The notes beneath the pieces are model-generated. The model was not told the origin of the DNA and did not search any database. It saw only the letters and a list, made by a program, of their open reading frames with translations. From positions 124,001 through 188,000 of the forward strand of contig CAVXXT010000003.1 of assembly GCA_963765815.1 (NCBI GenBank): 64,000 nucleotides of DNA. Reading direction: 5' to 3'. Origin of the DNA: DATLNF01 sp963765815 (GTDB lineage Bacteria; Actinomycetota; Actinomycetes; BP-191). The position numbers were made by a program, and so were the translations under genes. The stretch's first letter is position 1; every line of letters begins with the position of its first letter. Positions 48,497 to 57,936 of the stretch are shown here, piece after piece.

Positions 48497-49732
48497 CTAC
48501 CGGCCGGTCGCGGCGGCAGCGTGCGGGACCGGCGGGCCGGCGGCGGCCTCGTCGAGGATCGCCGGCAGTGCGGCGACGAATGCGTCGAGCTGCTCGGCGG
48601 AGACGACGAGGGGCGGTGCCAGTCGCACGACATCAGCAGCGACGGCATTGACCAGGAAGCCTGCGTGCCGCGCGGCCGCTTCGGCTGCCTTGGCCACTGG
48701 AGCAGCGAGGACGACCCCGCGGAGCAGCCCGCGGCCACGCACCGTCGAGACCGCTGGATGGCCCAGTCTCTCGATGCGGAGAGCGAGCGAGTCGCCGAGC
48801 GACTCGGCCGCAGCACGCAGGTGCTCCTCCTCGATGACGTCAAGGACGGCAAGCGAGGCGGCGCACACGACGGGGTTGCCGCCGAAGGTGCTGCCGTGGT
48901 CGCCGGCGGCGAAGACGTCACCGGCGGCACCGAGCCCGATGCACGCGCCGATCGGGAGACCGCCACCCAACCCCTTGGCCATCGTGATCACATCCGGCAG
49001 CAGGTCGGAGTGCTGGAAGCCGAACCACCTGCCGGTCCGTGCGACTCCGGTCTGCACCTCGTCGACGATCAGCAGCGCATCGTGGGCCGTGCTCGCGTCA
49101 CGGGCGGCTTCGAGGTAGCCCGCGGGCGGCACGACGACCCCGCCCTCCCCCAGGATCGGCTCGAGGATCACCGCAGCCGTACGGGGGCCGACCGCGGCCC
49201 GCAGAGCGGCGGCATCGCCGTACGGCACGAAGGTGACGTCGCCCGGCAGCGGCCCGAAGCCTGCCCGCTTCGCCGGCTGCCCGGTGACGGACAGGGCCCC
49301 GAGCGTCCGGCCGTGGAACGAGCCCTCCGCCGCGACGACCTCGGTCTTCGCGGGGTCGATGGCGATCCCCCGCCGGCGAGCCAGCTTGATGGCGGCCTCG
49401 TTGGCCTCAGCGCCGGAGTTGGCGAAGAAGACGCGTCCGGACGAGCCGGCGAGGTCGAGCAGCCGCTCGGCGAGCGCGACCGCCGGCTCGGTGAGGAACA
49501 GGTTGGACACGTGGCCCAGCCGGTCGAGCTGCTCGGCGACGGCGGCCGTCACGCGCGGGTGGGCGTGGCCGACCGCGCAGACGGCGATGCCGGCGACCAG
49601 GTCGGTGTAGCTGTGGCCGCTGTCGTCCCAGACGGTCGCCCCGACACCACGGGTCAGCGTGATCGGCGCCGCGCCGTAATTGCCCATCAGCACGTCAGCC
49701 GCCCTCGCCGCGACCTCGCGCTGCCGCGTCAC
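48497..49732 (-). CDS. argD: Acetylornithine aminotransferase
   Basis: PLP-dependent transfer of the amino group of N-acetylornithine to 2-oxoglutarate. About 411 residues. NSGAEANEAAIKLARRRG, GSFHGRTLGALSVTGQ, LLIVDEVQTGVARTGRW and the PLP-lysine region ITMAKGLGGGLPIGACI, then HGSTFGGNPVVCAA. GTG overlaps the argB stop (GTGA, 49729-49732); an upstream opening in this frame is shadow of argB. Confidence 0.96.
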   Translation of the reverse strand: MTRQREVAARAADVLMGNYGAAPITLTRGVGATVWDDSGHSYTDLVAGIAVCAVGHAHPRVTAAVAEQLDRLGHVSNLFLTEPAVALAERLLDLAGSSGRVFFANSGAEANEAAIKLARRRGIAIDPAKTEVVAAEGSFHGRTLGALSVTGQPAKRAGFGPLPGDVTFVPYGDAAALRAAVGPRTAAVILEPILGEGGVVVPPAGYLEAARDASTAHDALLIVDEVQTGVARTGRWFGFQHSDLLPDVITMAKGLGGGLPIGACIGLGAAGDVFAAGDHGSTFGGNPVVCAASLAVLDVIEEEHLRAAAESLGDSLALRIERLGHPAVSTVRGRGLLRGVVLAAPVAKAAEAAARHAGFLVNAVAADVVRLAPPLVVSAEQLDAFVAALPAILDEAAAGPPVPHAAAATGR

Positions 49733-50616
49733 TGCGTCACCATGGTGCCGACTCCGGCGTCGGTGAAGACCTCGAGAAGGACGGCGTGCGGCACCCGGCC
49801 GTCGAGCACGTGGGTCGCGCCGACCCCGCCGCGCACCGCCCGCGCGCAGGCCTCCATCTTCGGGACCATGCCGGCCGACAGCGTCGGGAGCATCTCCTCC
49901 ACCTGGTCGACGCCGATGCTCGAGATGAGCGAGCCGGGGTCGTCGACGTCGGCGTAGAGACCCGCGACGTCGGTCAGCACCACCAGCTTCTCGGCCTCGA
50001 GCGCGACGGCCAGCGCGGCGGCAGCGGTGTCCGCGTTGACGTTGAGCAACGTGCCGTCGGCGTCCGGCGCGACAGTCGCGATGACCGGGATGCGGCCGTC
50101 GTCGAGCAGCGACCGGACCGCCGCCGGGGCGACCGCGGCGATGTCGCCGACCAGCCCGACGTCGACCTCGGCGCCGTCGACGACGGCACCCCGGCGTACC
50201 GCGGTGAGCAGCCCGGCGTCCTCGCCGGACAGCCCCACGGCGAGCGGGCCGTGCGCGTTGATCAGCCGGACGATGTCGCCGTTCACCTCGCCGACCAGCA
50301 CCATCCGGACGACGCGCATCGTCTCCGGCGTGGTGACTCGCAGGCCGCCGGCGAACTCCGACGCGACGCCCCGCCGCTCGAGCTCCTCGGTGATCTGCGG
50401 TCCGCCGCCGTGCACGACGACCGGACGCAGTCCGACGTAGCGCAGCAGGACGACGTCGGCCGCGAAGGCGGCGCGAAGCGCGTCGTCGACCATGGCGTGG
50501 CCGCCGAGCTTGATGACGACAGTGGCCCCGCGCAGCCTGGCCAGCCACGGCAGCGCCTCGACGAGGACCTCCGCCTTCGCCAAAGCGACCGAGTGGTCCG
50601 CGGCGATCGGCGTCAT
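49729..50616 (-). CDS. argB: Acetylglutamate kinase
   Basis: Phosphorylates N-acetylglutamate; the usual arginine-feedback point. 295 residues with VVIKLGGHAMVDDALRAAFA, VVVHGGGPQITEELERRGV, and the C-terminal GMVPKMEACARAVRGGVGAT. The N-terminal extension (LAKAEVLVEALPWLARLRGA) is the type associated with hexameric, arginine-inhibited kinases. ATGA overlap with argJ (50613-50616). Confidence 0.97.
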   Translation of the reverse strand: MTPIAADHSVALAKAEVLVEALPWLARLRGATVVIKLGGHAMVDDALRAAFAADVVLLRYVGLRPVVVHGGGPQITEELERRGVASEFAGGLRVTTPETMRVVRMVLVGEVNGDIVRLINAHGPLAVGLSGEDAGLLTAVRRGAVVDGAEVDVGLVGDIAAVAPAAVRSLLDDGRIPVIATVAPDADGTLLNVNADTAAAALAVALEAEKLVVLTDVAGLYADVDDPGSLISSIGVDQVEEMLPTLSAGMVPKMEACARAVRGGVGATHVLDGRVPHAVLLEVFTDAGVGTMVTQ

Positions 50617-51794
50617 GTGCTGTACGCCGAGTTCTCGTGGACGTACGCCGCTGTGAGGTCGGTCGTGAGCACGGTCGCCGTCGCGTCGCCGGCGTGCAGG
50701 TCGATCGAGACGACGACCTCGCGGGGGGCGAGCGCGGCCCGGGCCGCCGCCTCGTCACCTGCGGCCACGCCGTCGCGGCACACCGGCACGCCGTTGAAGC
50801 CGACGTCGACACGATCCGGGTCGAAGACCGCGGCAGAGGTGCCGATCGCCGCCAGGACCCGCCCCCAGTTGGGGTCCGCGCCGTGCATGGCGCACTTGAA
50901 CAGGGCGCTGCGCGCGACGGAGCGGGCGGCCGACAGCGCCTGCTCCTCGGAGACAGCGCCCGTGACCGTGACCTCGATCCGCTTCGAGGCGCCTTCAGCG
51001 TCGTCGATCAACTGGCCCGCGAGGTCGCGGCACACCTCCGTCGCGTGCTCGACGAAGGACGGCCATGCGCCGTCGTTCGAGCTGATCGAGACGCCGCTGG
51101 CGCCGCTGGCGAGGATGAGAACCGTGTCGTTGGTGGACATGCAGCCGTCGCCGTCGATCCGGTCGAACGTCGTCGCGGTGGCTGCACGAACGGCGACGTC
51201 GAGGTCGGCGGGTGAGACGTCGGCGTCGGTGGTCAGCACGACGAGCATCGTGGCGAGTGCGGGCGCGAGCATGCCGGCGCCCTTCGCCATCCCTCCGACG
51301 GTGACCGCGGTGTCGCCGTAAGGCCGGCTGACGGCCAACTCCTTGGCGATCGTGTCGGTCGTCATGATCGCGGTCGCGGCGTCAGGACCGCCCTCAGCGC
51401 TCAGCGCGCCCGCGGCGGCGTTGATGCCGGCCACCACGCGGTCCATCGGCAGTCGGACGCCGATCAGCCCGGTCGAGGCGACCGCCACCTCCCCCTCGGC
51501 GCAGCCGAGGGCACCGGCGACGGCCCGGGCCATCCGGTGCGCGTCGTCGATGCCCGGCTTGCCGGTGCAGGCGTTGGCGCCGCCGGAGTTGAGGACGACG
51601 GCGCGAGCGCGTCCGGCCCGCAGGACCTCCCTCGTCACGAGCACCGGCGCCGCCAGGACGCGGTTGGTCGTGAGGACACCGGCGATGCTCACCGCGCCAT
51701 CTGCGACGACCAGGGCGATGTCCGGCCGGCCACTGGCTTTGAGTCCCGCGGTCACCCCGGACGCGCGGAACCCCTGTGCCGCAGTGACGCTCAT
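50613..51794 (-). CDS. argJ: Bifunctional glutamate N-acetyltransferase / ornithine acetyltransferase
   Basis: Recycles the acetyl group between acetylornithine and glutamate. About 393 residues. The self-cleavage site is visible in KGAGMLAPALATMLVVL (cleavage before the threonine). GGANACTGKPGIDDAHRMA and DGDGCMSTNDTV are conserved. ATG at 51794 overlaps the argC stop (ATGA). No argA is needed in this cyclic pathway. Confidence 0.97.
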   Translation of the reverse strand: MSVTAAQGFRASGVTAGLKASGRPDIALVVADGAVSIAGVLTTNRVLAAPVLVTREVLRAGRARAVVLNSGGANACTGKPGIDDAHRMARAVAGALGCAEGEVAVASTGLIGVRLPMDRVVAGINAAAGALSAEGGPDAATAIMTTDTIAKELAVSRPYGDTAVTVGGMAKGAGMLAPALATMLVVLTTDADVSPADLDVAVRAATATTFDRIDGDGCMSTNDTVLILASGASGVSISSNDGAWPSFVEHATEVCRDLAGQLIDDAEGASKRIEVTVTGAVSEEQALSAARSVARSALFKCAMHGADPNWGRVLAAIGTSAAVFDPDRVDVGFNGVPVCRDGVAAGDEAAARAALAPREVVVSIDLHAGDATATVLTTDLTAAYVHENSAYST

Positions 51795-52840
51795 GGCGCC
51801 ACGCCGTCGGCGGTCAGCCCGGCGGCCTCCGACAGCCCGAGGGCCAGGTTGGCGCACTGGACCGCCTGCCCGGCGGCCCCCTTGCCGAGGTTGTCGATCG
51901 CAGCAACCACGACAGCCCGCCCGGAGCCGAGGTCAGCAGCGACCTGCAGCAGGCAGCCGTTGCCTCCGTACGTCGACGACGTGTGCGGCCACCGGCCTGC
52001 GGGCAGCAGGTGCACGAACGGCTCGTCGGCGTACGCCGACTCCATCGCCGCGCGCAGCACGTCGGTGTCGGCACCGGGGGTCAGGCGAGCCGTGCAGGTG
52101 GCCAGGATGCCGCGGGGCATCGGCGCGAGCAGGGTGGTGAAGGAGAGCGAGACCGCCTCGCCGGCCGCACCGGTGAGCGTCTGGACGATCTCCGGGGTGT
52201 GCTGGTGCGCGCCGACCTTGTACGCGGTGAGGTCGCCCATCACCTCGCTGCCGAGCAGGGCGGGGCGAGCGGCGCGACCCGCGCCGGACGTGCCGGACGC
52301 GGCGACCACCACGAGGTCCGCCGGCTCGACCAGCCCGGCAGCGAGCAACGGGGCCAGCGCCAGTGACACGGCGGTCGGATAGCAGCCGGGCACCGCGATC
52401 TCGGTCGCCGTGCGCAACGCGTCACGGATGCCCGGCAGCTCGGGCAGCCCGTAGGGCCAGCGGCCGAGCTCCGCGGGAGCCGGGTGCTCGTCGCCGTACC
52501 ACCGCTCCCACGCCGTCGGGTCGTGCAGACGGTGGTCGGCGCCGAGGTCGACGATGACGCGTGCGCCGGCCGCGCGCAGCCGCGGCACCAGCCGGGCCGA
52601 CTCGCCGTGCGGGAGAGCGAGGAAGGTCACGTCGGCGGCCGCGAGCAGGTCCGGATCGGTCGCGACGAACGTCGTGCCGCACAGGCTCGCCAGGTGGGGG
52701 TGCACCTCCCCCACGTCGGCGCCGACCTGGGTGCCGGCCGCCGGCACGACCTCATCGAACGCGGGATGCGCCGAGAGCAGGCGGAGCAGCTCGCCACCGG
52801 CGTACCCGCTCGCTCCCGCGACGGCGGCTCTCAGACCCAT
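51791..52840 (-). CDS. argC: N-acetyl-gamma-glutamyl-phosphate reductase
   Basis: NADPH-dependent reduction of acetylglutamyl phosphate. 349 residues. AAVAGASGYAGGELLRLLSA binds NADPH; the active cysteine lies in IAVPGCYPTAVSLALAPLL. First gene of the arginine operon. No Shine-Dalgarno is seen before the ATG at 52840; the upstream 35 bases are taken up by ARG-box-like palindromes and a possible -10, so the transcript is probably leaderless or nearly so. Confidence 0.97.
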   Translation of the reverse strand: MGLRAAVAGASGYAGGELLRLLSAHPAFDEVVPAAGTQVGADVGEVHPHLASLCGTTFVATDPDLLAAADVTFLALPHGESARLVPRLRAAGARVIVDLGADHRLHDPTAWERWYGDEHPAPAELGRWPYGLPELPGIRDALRTATEIAVPGCYPTAVSLALAPLLAAGLVEPADLVVVAASGTSGAGRAARPALLGSEVMGDLTAYKVGAHQHTPEIVQTLTGAAGEAVSLSFTTLLAPMPRGILATCTARLTPGADTDVLRAAMESAYADEPFVHLLPAGRWPHTSSTYGGNGCLLQVAADLGSGRAVVVAAIDNLGKGAAGQAVQCANLALGLSEAAGLTADGVAP

Positions 52841-52841
52841 G

Positions 52842-52874
52842 TGAAGATTATTCAGGATCGTGCATAGTCATGCA
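52842..52874. promoter_or_regulatory. Two ARG-box-like operators before argC
   Basis: TGCATAGTCATGCA (52861-52874) is a perfect-armed palindrome and TGAAGATTATTCA (52842-52854) an imperfect one; their centres are about 20 bases apart. Both resemble the TGAAT/ATTCA and TGCAT/ATGCA half-sites of ArgR boxes, which occur in pairs about two helical turns apart. They overlap any promoter for argC; a TAATCT hexamer (minus strand, 52845-52850) lies inside the proximal box. Repression by the ArgR encoded in the same operon is the natural reading. Confidence 0.75.
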
Positions 52875-52879
52875 AACGG

Positions 52880-54232
52880 CTAGCCGGGCGGGAGCTCCGG
52901 CGGGGACAGCGGCTGCGGAGCCCAGGTCCCGGGATCCGCGGCCGGAGGCGGCTGGAACACCGGCGTCGCGGGCGGTCCCGTCGCCGGAGCGACTGCCGGC
53001 TCGCCGTCGTCGCCGTCCGGCGGGTCGGACGGAAGCGTGGCGTGCGCCGCGGCGAGCACGCCGGCGCCGAGCAGCAGCAGGAGCGCCGCCTCTGCCCCGG
53101 TCCCGTCGACGACGGAGGAGACGAGCCCACCCAGGCCGGAGAAGGCCAGCAGCACGCCGAGCCACGCGGTGAGCCGCCGGCCGGCCCCGGCACCGGTCCA
53201 GATCAGTGCGCCACCGGCGATCACGACGAGCAGCGCGCTGCCGCCGTCGCCGAGGTCGCCCGACAGCGTCGCGAGTGCGACGAGCGCGGCCGCGATGCCC
53301 ACGCCCTGGAACGGGGTGCCCGCCGCGGGCAGGCCGGCCCGGTCGAACACCATCGCCGCCAGCAGGTAGGACACGGCGAAGAGCAGCGACACCACGCCGA
53401 CGGCCGTGCCGGCGGCGCCGATGCCGAACAGGAACGGGAAGAGCTGGGTGGGGTCGATCGACGCGGGGATGCCCGAGCCGGTCTCGCCGCCGGAGCCGCT
53501 GTCGCCGAAGTCCCCCTGGAACTCGTTGACGTCCGGGTTGGAGTCGAACTCGTCCGGGATTCCATCCCCGTCGCGATCCGCCGCCTGACCGAGCGTGGCG
53601 CCGATGGCCAGCCCCGAGTGCGCCGTCGCCGGAGCGCTCAGTCGCGCCTGTGCGGGAGAGACGGCGAACGGGTCGCCCGTGTCGACCGCGATGACGCACA
53701 TGAGCAGCCAGACGCCGGCGAGTGCGCCAGCCAGGAACACCGGGCGCCCGCGGGTGCCGCCGAGGAGGAAGCAGGCTGCCCAGACGGCGGTCGGCGCCAG
53801 CACGGCGAGGACGAGCATCGTCTTGAGCGACATGCTGCTCGCCGTCGCCAGCCAGAAGCCCATCGGCAGCACCGCGAGCCCGAACGCGGCCGTGATGGCG
53901 GCGACGCGAAGCGGGCCCGACGGCACACGAGGCAGCCCCACGGCCGCTGCGGCCACGAGCACGGCCGCGATCGCGCCCGCGACGAGGCGGCCGCCGTCAC
54001 CGTCGAGCTCCGACAGCAGCCCGCCGATGCCCGCGGTCAGGAGCAGGCCGGCGAGGGCGCCGACGAGACCGGACAGCCACGGGGCCGGCCGGCGCACCGG
54101 CCAGGGGCCGGGCAGCGGCGGGGTCGGCCCGTCGCCGCCGCCGGACCAGGCGGGCATCGGCGCCGGTGGGGTCGGCGGGGTCCACTCCCCGGACGAGCCG
54201 GGCTGGTTCGGGGTCGCGAAGAAGTCCGTCAT
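52880..54232 (-). CDS. Polytopic membrane protein with thrombospondin-type-3-like calcium loop
   Basis: 450 residues, function unknown. The first ~50 residues are Pro/Gly-rich and cytoplasmic-looking. About nine membrane helices follow in two blocks (residues ~52-185 and ~270-400). Between them an extramembrane loop carries DRDGDGIPDEFDSNPDVNEF (about residues 218-237), the DxDxDGxxD calcium-binding pattern of thrombospondin type-3 repeats, and a Gly/Ser-rich linker. The last ~50 residues are Pro/Ala-rich. It lies between pheT (66 bases) and argC; its stop is five bases from the distal ARG box. Confidence 0.7.
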   Translation of the reverse strand: MTDFFATPNQPGSSGEWTPPTPPAPMPAWSGGGDGPTPPLPGPWPVRRPAPWLSGLVGALAGLLLTAGIGGLLSELDGDGGRLVAGAIAAVLVAAAAVGLPRVPSGPLRVAAITAAFGLAVLPMGFWLATASSMSLKTMLVLAVLAPTAVWAACFLLGGTRGRPVFLAGALAGVWLLMCVIAVDTGDPFAVSPAQARLSAPATAHSGLAIGATLGQAADRDGDGIPDEFDSNPDVNEFQGDFGDSGSGGETGSGIPASIDPTQLFPFLFGIGAAGTAVGVVSLLFAVSYLLAAMVFDRAGLPAAGTPFQGVGIAAALVALATLSGDLGDGGSALLVVIAGGALIWTGAGAGRRLTAWLGVLLAFSGLGGLVSSVVDGTGAEAALLLLLGAGVLAAAHATLPSDPPDGDDGEPAVAPATGPPATPVFQPPPAADPGTWAPQPLSPPELPPG

Positions 54233-54298
54233 GGTCCGAGGGTAGGGACGCGACCGGTCCCGGCCGGGGAGGCCACGGACGTGTCGCGACGGCAGTGG

Positions 54299-56757
54299 CT
54301 ACCCGCGGAGAGCCGCTCCGCAGCGCTCGGCGGCCGATGCGACCGCGCGGTCGCGCAGCGCGTTGACCTGCTCGTCGGTCATCGTCGTGTCGGGAGCGCG
54401 GAAGCGCAGCGCGAACGCGAGCGACTTCGCGCCCGCCGGCACCTGGTCGCCGGTGTAGACGTCGAACAGCCGCACGCTCTCGAGCAGCTCGCCGGCCCCG
54501 TCGCGCAGCGCCGCCTCGACCGCGGCGGCCTGCGTCGCGCTGTCGACGACGAGAGCGACATCCACCGCCGCGACCGGGTACGTCGAGAGGTCGCGGGCGG
54601 GCGAGACCGCGCCTGCTCGCGCCCAGAACGAGGCGAGCGACAGCTCGAGCGCGCAGGTGCGCGACGGCAGCTGCCACGCGTCGATGAGCCGCGGGTGCAG
54701 CTCGCCGGCGTGCCCCACCACCGTGCCGTCGACGACCAGCTCCGCGCAGCGGCCGGGATGCCAGGGCGCGAGAGCTCCGACCGCACCTCGATCGGTGTGC
54801 TCGTCGCCGCGGCCACGAGTCGGGCGAGGTCGACGGCGTCGGCCCAGGTCGCTGCGCGCGGCGGACCCCACCAGCCGGCCCGTTCACGGTTGCCGGCGAG
54901 GACCACCCCGAGGTGCTCGGCTTCTGCCGGCAGGCTGCGCTCGAGCAGGTCGAGGGTCGCCGCGTCGGGCCGACGGTCCACGCCGACGCGCGGTGCCGGC
55001 GAGCGGCCTTCGCGGTCGAGGAAGACCGGGCCGACCTCGAACAGCGCGACGTCACCGGCTCCTCGGCCGACGTTGCGCAGCAGAACCGTCAGCAGGCCGG
55101 GCAGCAGCGTCGTGCGCAGCATCGGCTCGGTGTCCGATACCGGGTTGGCGATGCGCGGAGCTCGGCGGCGCGGGTCGTCGGCGTCGAGGGCGAACGCGTC
55201 CAGCGCATCCACCGCCATGAACGGGTAAGGCGTGACCTCCTGGCAGCCCGCCGCCGCGAGGGTCGACCCGACCCACCGGCGGGCTCGCTGGGTGATGGTC
55301 AGCCCGCGACCGGCCGGTGCCGCGGGCAGGGAGCTCGGGATGGAGTCATAGCCCTCGAGCCGCATCACCTCCTCGGTCAGGTCGACCGGCTCGGTCAGGT
55401 CCGGCCGCCACGACGGCGGCACCACGTCGACCGGGTCATCGCCGCTCACCTCGCAGCCGACGTCGGCCAGCCGACGGCGTACGACGTCCGGGTCGTAGTC
55501 GCGCCCGGCGCGCGCACCGGGCGCCGCCAACGACAGCGTGATGACCGGGCGCGGACCACGGTTGTCGACGTCGGTCACCGCCGACTCGGCCGACCCGCCG
55601 GCCAGCTCGGCGATCATCGTGACCGCGAGGTCGGCGGCGGCCGGCGCGAGGTCGGGGTCGACCCCGCGCTCGAACCGCTTGGACGCCTCGCTCACCAGCC
55701 CGTGCCGACGCGAGGTCCGGCCGATCGCGACCGCGTCGAAGCAGGCCGCCTCGATCAGCACGTCGGACGTCGTCGAGGTGACTTCGGTCGTCGCGCCGCC
55801 CATCGCGCCGGCCAGCGCGATCGCGCCGGAGTCGTCGGCGATGACCAGGTCTTCCGGGTCGAGGGCGCGATCGACGTCGTCGAGGGTGCGAAGCCGCTCC
55901 CCCGGCGCGGCACGTCGTACGACGACCTCACCGCGCAGCGACGGCAGGTCGAAGGCGTGCAGCGGCTGGCCGAGCCCCTGCATCACGTAGTTGGTGACGT
56001 CCACGACGAGGGAGATCGGGCGCATGCCGGTCAGCGTGATCCGCCGCTGCAGCCACAGCGGCGACGGCGCGGTCGGGTCGACGCCGCGCACCACGCGCGC
56101 GACGTAGCGCTGGCAGCCGGCCGCGTCGTCGACGCGAACGGCGTACCCCGCACCGCTCGCCGGAGGGACCGCGCGCAGTCCCGGGTCGGCGAAGGGCACG
56201 CCGTACGCCGTCGCCGCCTCACGGGCGATGCCGCGGACCGAGAAGCCGTAGCCGCGGTCCGGCGTCACGGCGATGTCGAGCACCTCGTCGCGCAGCCGAG
56301 ATCAGGTCCGCGACGTCGACGCCGAGCGGCGTTGCCGGGTCGAGCACCAGGATGCCGGTGTGGTCGTCGCCCACGCCGAGCTCGCGGGCGGAGCAGATCA
56401 TCCCGTCCGACGTGCGGCCGTAGGTCTCCCGGGCGGTGATGCGGAAGTCGCCGGGCAGGAGTCCGCCGGGCAGCGCGACCGCGACGCGGTCACCCGCGAC
56501 GAAGTTGCGTCGCTCCGCACACGACGGAGCGCTCCGCGTCGCCGGTGCTGACGCGGACGAAGCGGATCGGCTTCTTGAAGCCCTCGACGGGACTCCACCT
56601 CGAGCACCTCGCCGACGACGACACCCTGCGACGTCGTCGCCGACCGGCTCGACCTTCTCCACCTCGAAGCCGGCGCGGATCAGCGCCGTCGCCACCTCAC
56701 GGGCAGGTGCGTCGACGGGTCGACGAGCTCACGCAGCCAGGACATGGGCACGCGCAC
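54299..56757 (-). CDS. pheT: Phenylalanyl-tRNA synthetase beta subunit (several apparent frameshifts)
   Basis: Reconstructed at about 819 residues. Pieces: VPMSWLRELVDPSTHLPV, VATALIRAGFEVEKVEPVGD, the EMAP-type tRNA-binding segment GVVVGEVLEVE then GFKKPIRFVRVSTGDAE, NFVAGDRVAVALPGGLLPGD, then a long clean frame from about 56283 (VLDIAVTPDRGYGFSVRGIA, the B3/B4 and B5 domains) and a final shift near 54780 to APWHPGRCAELVVDG and the anticodon-binding-like C-terminus. Single-base breaks lie near 56698, 56625, 56595, 56520, 56290 and 54780. GTG at 56757 is one base past the pheS stop. An essential gene, so the breaks should be sequence errors. Confidence 0.88.
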
Positions 56758-56758
56758 G

Positions 56759-57846
56759 TCAGACCTCCATCCCGAACGTCTCGGTGAACCGGACGTCACC
56801 TTCGAAGAGGTGCCGCAGAGTCGGCGATGCCGTGCCGGAACATCAGCAGCCGGTCCAGCCCCATGCCGAAGGCGTAGCCGCTGTAGCGGTCGGGGTCGAC
56901 CCCGGCGGCGCGCAGGACGCGGGGGTGAACCATGCCGCAGCCGCCCCACTCGATCCAGCCCTCGCCCGCGCAGATGCGGCAGCCCGCCGCGTCGCCGGCG
57001 CAGACGAAGCAGACCAGGTCGACCTCGGCGGACGGCTCGGTGAACGGGAAGTACGACGGTCGCAGCCGCGAGCGTGAGCCCCTTGCCGAAGACCGCCTGC
57101 GCGAGCGTGTCGATGGTGCCGCGAAGGTGGGCCATCGTGAGCCCCTCGTCGACGGCGAGGCACTCGAGCTGGTGGAAGACCGGCGAGTGCGTCGCGTCGA
57201 TCGGGTCGTTGCGGACCACCTTGCCCGGCGCCACGACGTAGCAGGGCGCACCGCGCTCGAGCAGCGCCCGGATCTGCACCGGCGAGGTGTGCGTGCGCAT
57301 CACGACGCCCGCCGACGGCGGGTCCAGGAAGATGCGTGTCCTGCATCGCGCGGGCCGGGTGGTCCGGACCCATGTTGAGCGCGTCGAAGTTGTGCCACTC
57401 GGTCTCGACCAGCGGTCCCTCGGCGACCTCGTAGCCCATCGCGACGAAGACGTCGGCGACCTTCTCCTGGACCAGCGTGAGCGGGTGCCGGTGCACCGCG
57501 CGCGATGCGGTCCCACGGCAGGGTGACGTCGACCGTCTCCTCGGCCAGCGCGCGCGCGTCGCGCTCGGCCTCGAGCTCGGCCCGACGAGCGGCGTAGCGC
57601 CTCGTCGAGGTCGCGCTTGATTCTGCCGACCAGCTGGCCGGCGTCCTTGCGCGCCTGCGGTGGCAGTACGCCGATCTCGCGGTTGGCCAGGGCCACCGGG
57701 GAGCGATCACCGAGGTGCGCGGTGCGCTCCGCAATCAGCGCCTCGAGATTCGCCGCTGCGGCGAACGCCTTGAGTGCGTCGGTGCGAGCGTCTTCCAGCA
57801 CGGCCGGGTCGAGCGCGGCTTTCTGCACCGGGTCGTAGTCGGGCAC
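56759..57846 (-). CDS. pheS: Phenylalanyl-tRNA synthetase alpha subunit (several apparent frameshifts)
   Basis: Reconstructed at about 362 residues. N-terminal coiled coil (ALKAFAAAANLEALIAERTA, QLVGRIKRDLDEA), RRAELEAERDARALAEETVD in a second frame, HPLTLVQEKVADVFVAMGYE in a third, motif 2 region RTHTSPVQIRALLERGAPCY and DATHSPVFHQLECLAVDEGL, then SYFPFTEPSAEVDLVCFVCA, WIEWGGCGMVHP and FGMGLDRLLMFRHGI (motif 3), ending FEGDVRFTETFGMEV. Single-base breaks near 57599, 57497, 57332, 57065 and 56816. GTG at 57846 has GAAGGAG upstream. Confidence 0.9.
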
Positions 57847-57936
57847 GGCAGCCAGGGCTCCTTCATCACGGGCACGCGATCGCCGTCGTACGACGCGACC
57901 TCGCAGCATATGCAGCAGGGCGGGGGTGGCCCGCCG

